A stretch of DNA of 31,840 bases from an uncultured Haemophilus sp. (GTDB lineage Bacteria; Pseudomonadota; Gammaproteobacteria; Enterobacterales; Pasteurellaceae), in NCBI GenBank assembly GCA_902481695.1, contig CABSXY010000002.1, positions 1 to 31,840 on the forward strand. Direction: 5' to 3'. The notes under the pieces are model-generated. The model worked only from the letters and a program-made list of their open reading frames with translations. It had not been told where the DNA came from and made no database searches. Numbering within the stretch: the first letter of the stretch is position 1; each line of letters opens with the position of its first letter. The position numbers and the translations under genes were made by a program. Shown piece by piece: positions 30,710 to 31,840 of this stretch.

Positions 30710-31840
30710 TTATTTTGTTGCTTTTGCCGCTTCTTGTTTTATTTCAGCATCCACTTTTTGTTGACTCGCATTAAGTTTAACTAAATCAGCTGCCATTTTT
30801 TCCGCTTCTTTTAAGAAGAAATCAGGTGCTTCATAGTCTTTTGGCAAATCATCAATGTCTTTTAATGCTTTTTTACCTTCACGTTTAAAACGGTCATTGA
30901 GAGCTTTTAAACGTCTCGCATCATCTTTATCATTTTCCGCTTTACGCTCTTGGAAATTCAATGATAAGAATTTACGCTCACGACGTTCATCACGGATTTT
31001 AAGATCTTCATTTAAAGCAATAAATTCAGGATCTTTTGCAATACGCTCAAGATGTTTTTCATTTAATGCTTCAACATCTTTACGTGCTTTATTGGTTTCA
31101 GAATAAGTCGCCGGTGGAATTTTATCCCAAGGTAAGGCGTTATCTTCTTTTTCTTCACCAATTTCTTTGGCATCAATAATTTCAGGGAAATTGATATCTG
31201 CTGCCACACCTTTTAATTGGGTTGAACCACCATTAATTCGGTAGAATTTTTGGATAGTATATTGCAACACACCAAGTGGTGTTTGGTCTAAATCATAAAC
31301 AAAGTTTAATGAACGACTTTGTTGTACGGTACCTTTACCAAAGGTATTTTGCCCAATAATGATACCACGATTATAATCTTGCATTGCCGCAGCAAAAATT
31401 TCAGAGGCTGATGCACTGAAACGATTAATCATTACCAACAATGGCCCTTTATATTGCTGAGCATTGTCATCATCTTCGTGTACACGAATACGTTGATACG
31501 CATCACGTACTTGTACCACTGGACCGTCAGTGATGAATAAACCGCTTAATGCCACGGCTTCTGTTAATGCACCGCCGCCATTCTCACGAAGATCCACAAT
31601 TAAAGCGCCAATTTTTTTCTTCTCAGCATCTACTAATAATTTTTTCACATCATCAGTTAAGCCAATATAGAAACTTGGAATTTTAATGACTCCAACGGTT
31701 TCACCATCTACTTTAGAAACTGTAAGTTTTGCTGCTTGGTCTTCAATACGGACTTTATCGCGCACTAAAGTGACAATACGGCTTTTTCCACCTTTTGCAG
31801 GTTCAATTTCAAGACGAACTTTTGTTCCTTTTTTACCTTT
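30710..31840 (-). CDS. prc: Carboxy-terminal (tail-specific) protease Prc, C-terminal part (5' end outside window)
   Basis: The frame is open through the end of the window, giving 376 C-terminal residues of a protein of about 680-690. Prc is a periplasmic serine protease attached to the inner membrane face that trims the C-terminus of FtsI and degrades tagged or cell-wall enzymes such as MepS. The visible part begins in the PDZ domain (VRLEIEPAKGGKSRIVTLVR), then the S41 domain with KIGALIVDLRENGGGAL, the nucleophile serine in NRFSASASEIFAAAMQD and the general-base lysine in NTFGKGTVQQ, and a lysine/glutamate-rich helical tail. A GTG at 31765 is internal. ldtD follows on the same strand beyond an uptake-sequence terminator, grouping cell-wall genes. 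Confidence 0.94.
   Translation of the reverse strand, partial: KGKKGTKVRLEIEPAKGGKSRIVTLVRDKVRIEDQAAKLTVSKVDGETVGVIKIPSFYIGLTDDVKKLLVDAEKKKIGALIVDLRENGGGALTEAVALSGLFITDGPVVQVRDAYQRIRVHEDDDNAQQYKGPLLVMINRFSASASEIFAAAMQDYNRGIIIGQNTFGKGTVQQSRSLNFVYDLDQTPLGVLQYTIQKFYRINGGSTQLKGVAADINFPEIIDAKEIGEEKEDNALPWDKIPPATYSETNKARKDVEALNEKHLERIAKDPEFIALNEDLKIRDERRERKFLSLNFQERKAENDKDDARRLKALNDRFKREGKKALKDIDDLPKDYEAPDFFLKEAEKMAADLVKLNASQQKVDAEIKQEAAKATK

Overview
The window is about 32 kb of low-GC gamma-proteobacterial chromosome from the family Pasteurellaceae, most likely a Haemophilus species. At least 24 exact copies of the 9-base Hin-type DNA uptake sequence (AAGTGCGGT / ACCGCACTT) are scattered through it, about one per 1.3 kb, and the proteins closely resemble Haemophilus influenzae ones. 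It is core chromosome: I see no prophage, insertion sequence, CRISPR array, tRNA or rRNA.

Layout. (1) 1-4761, plus strand: the 3' part of tmcA, a small DUF5363-like gene coupled to it, a terminator, then mfd. (2) 4850-6177, minus: argR and a yfcH-like epimerase gene sharing one base; mdh diverges on the plus strand at 6364. (3) 7300-7621 has no protein gene but holds the mdh terminator, a CRP-type site, a candidate small RNA with its own terminator, and a paired-uptake-sequence terminator. (4) 7622-14149, minus: a DUF47 gene and pit (phosphate uptake), a ygiM-like gene, cca, then lolB-ispE-prs. (5) 14288-22127, plus: a CYTH triphosphatase and radA behind a LexA-like box, then lrp-ftsK-lolA-rarA. 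(6) 22202-26151, minus: the spermidine/putrescine transporter genes potA-potB-potC-potD, where potD carries an in-frame stop codon. (7) 26429-27664, plus: pepT behind an FNR-type site, followed by a second candidate small RNA. (8) 27830-31840, minus: prc (cut by the window end), ldtD, mepK and gloC, a cell-wall block whose last three genes keep the order of E. coli ycbB-ycbK-ycbL.

The most interesting signals are non-coding. Two promoter-to-terminator units of about 80-97 nt look like undescribed small RNAs: one CRP-controlled (about 7435-7531), one with a very strong promoter and two anti-Shine-Dalgarno-like motifs (about 27719-27812). A palindromic CTGT-N8-ACAG box lies on the promoter of the CYTH-radA pair. 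Similar hairpins precede potA and potD. The potD stop removes the last 30 codons, including the equivalent of a known spermidine-contacting glutamine. Several start codons were moved inward from the longest reading frame on the basis of family alignment, ribosome binding sites or stop/start overlaps; reasons are given per gene. All family and length comparisons are from memory, with no database search.
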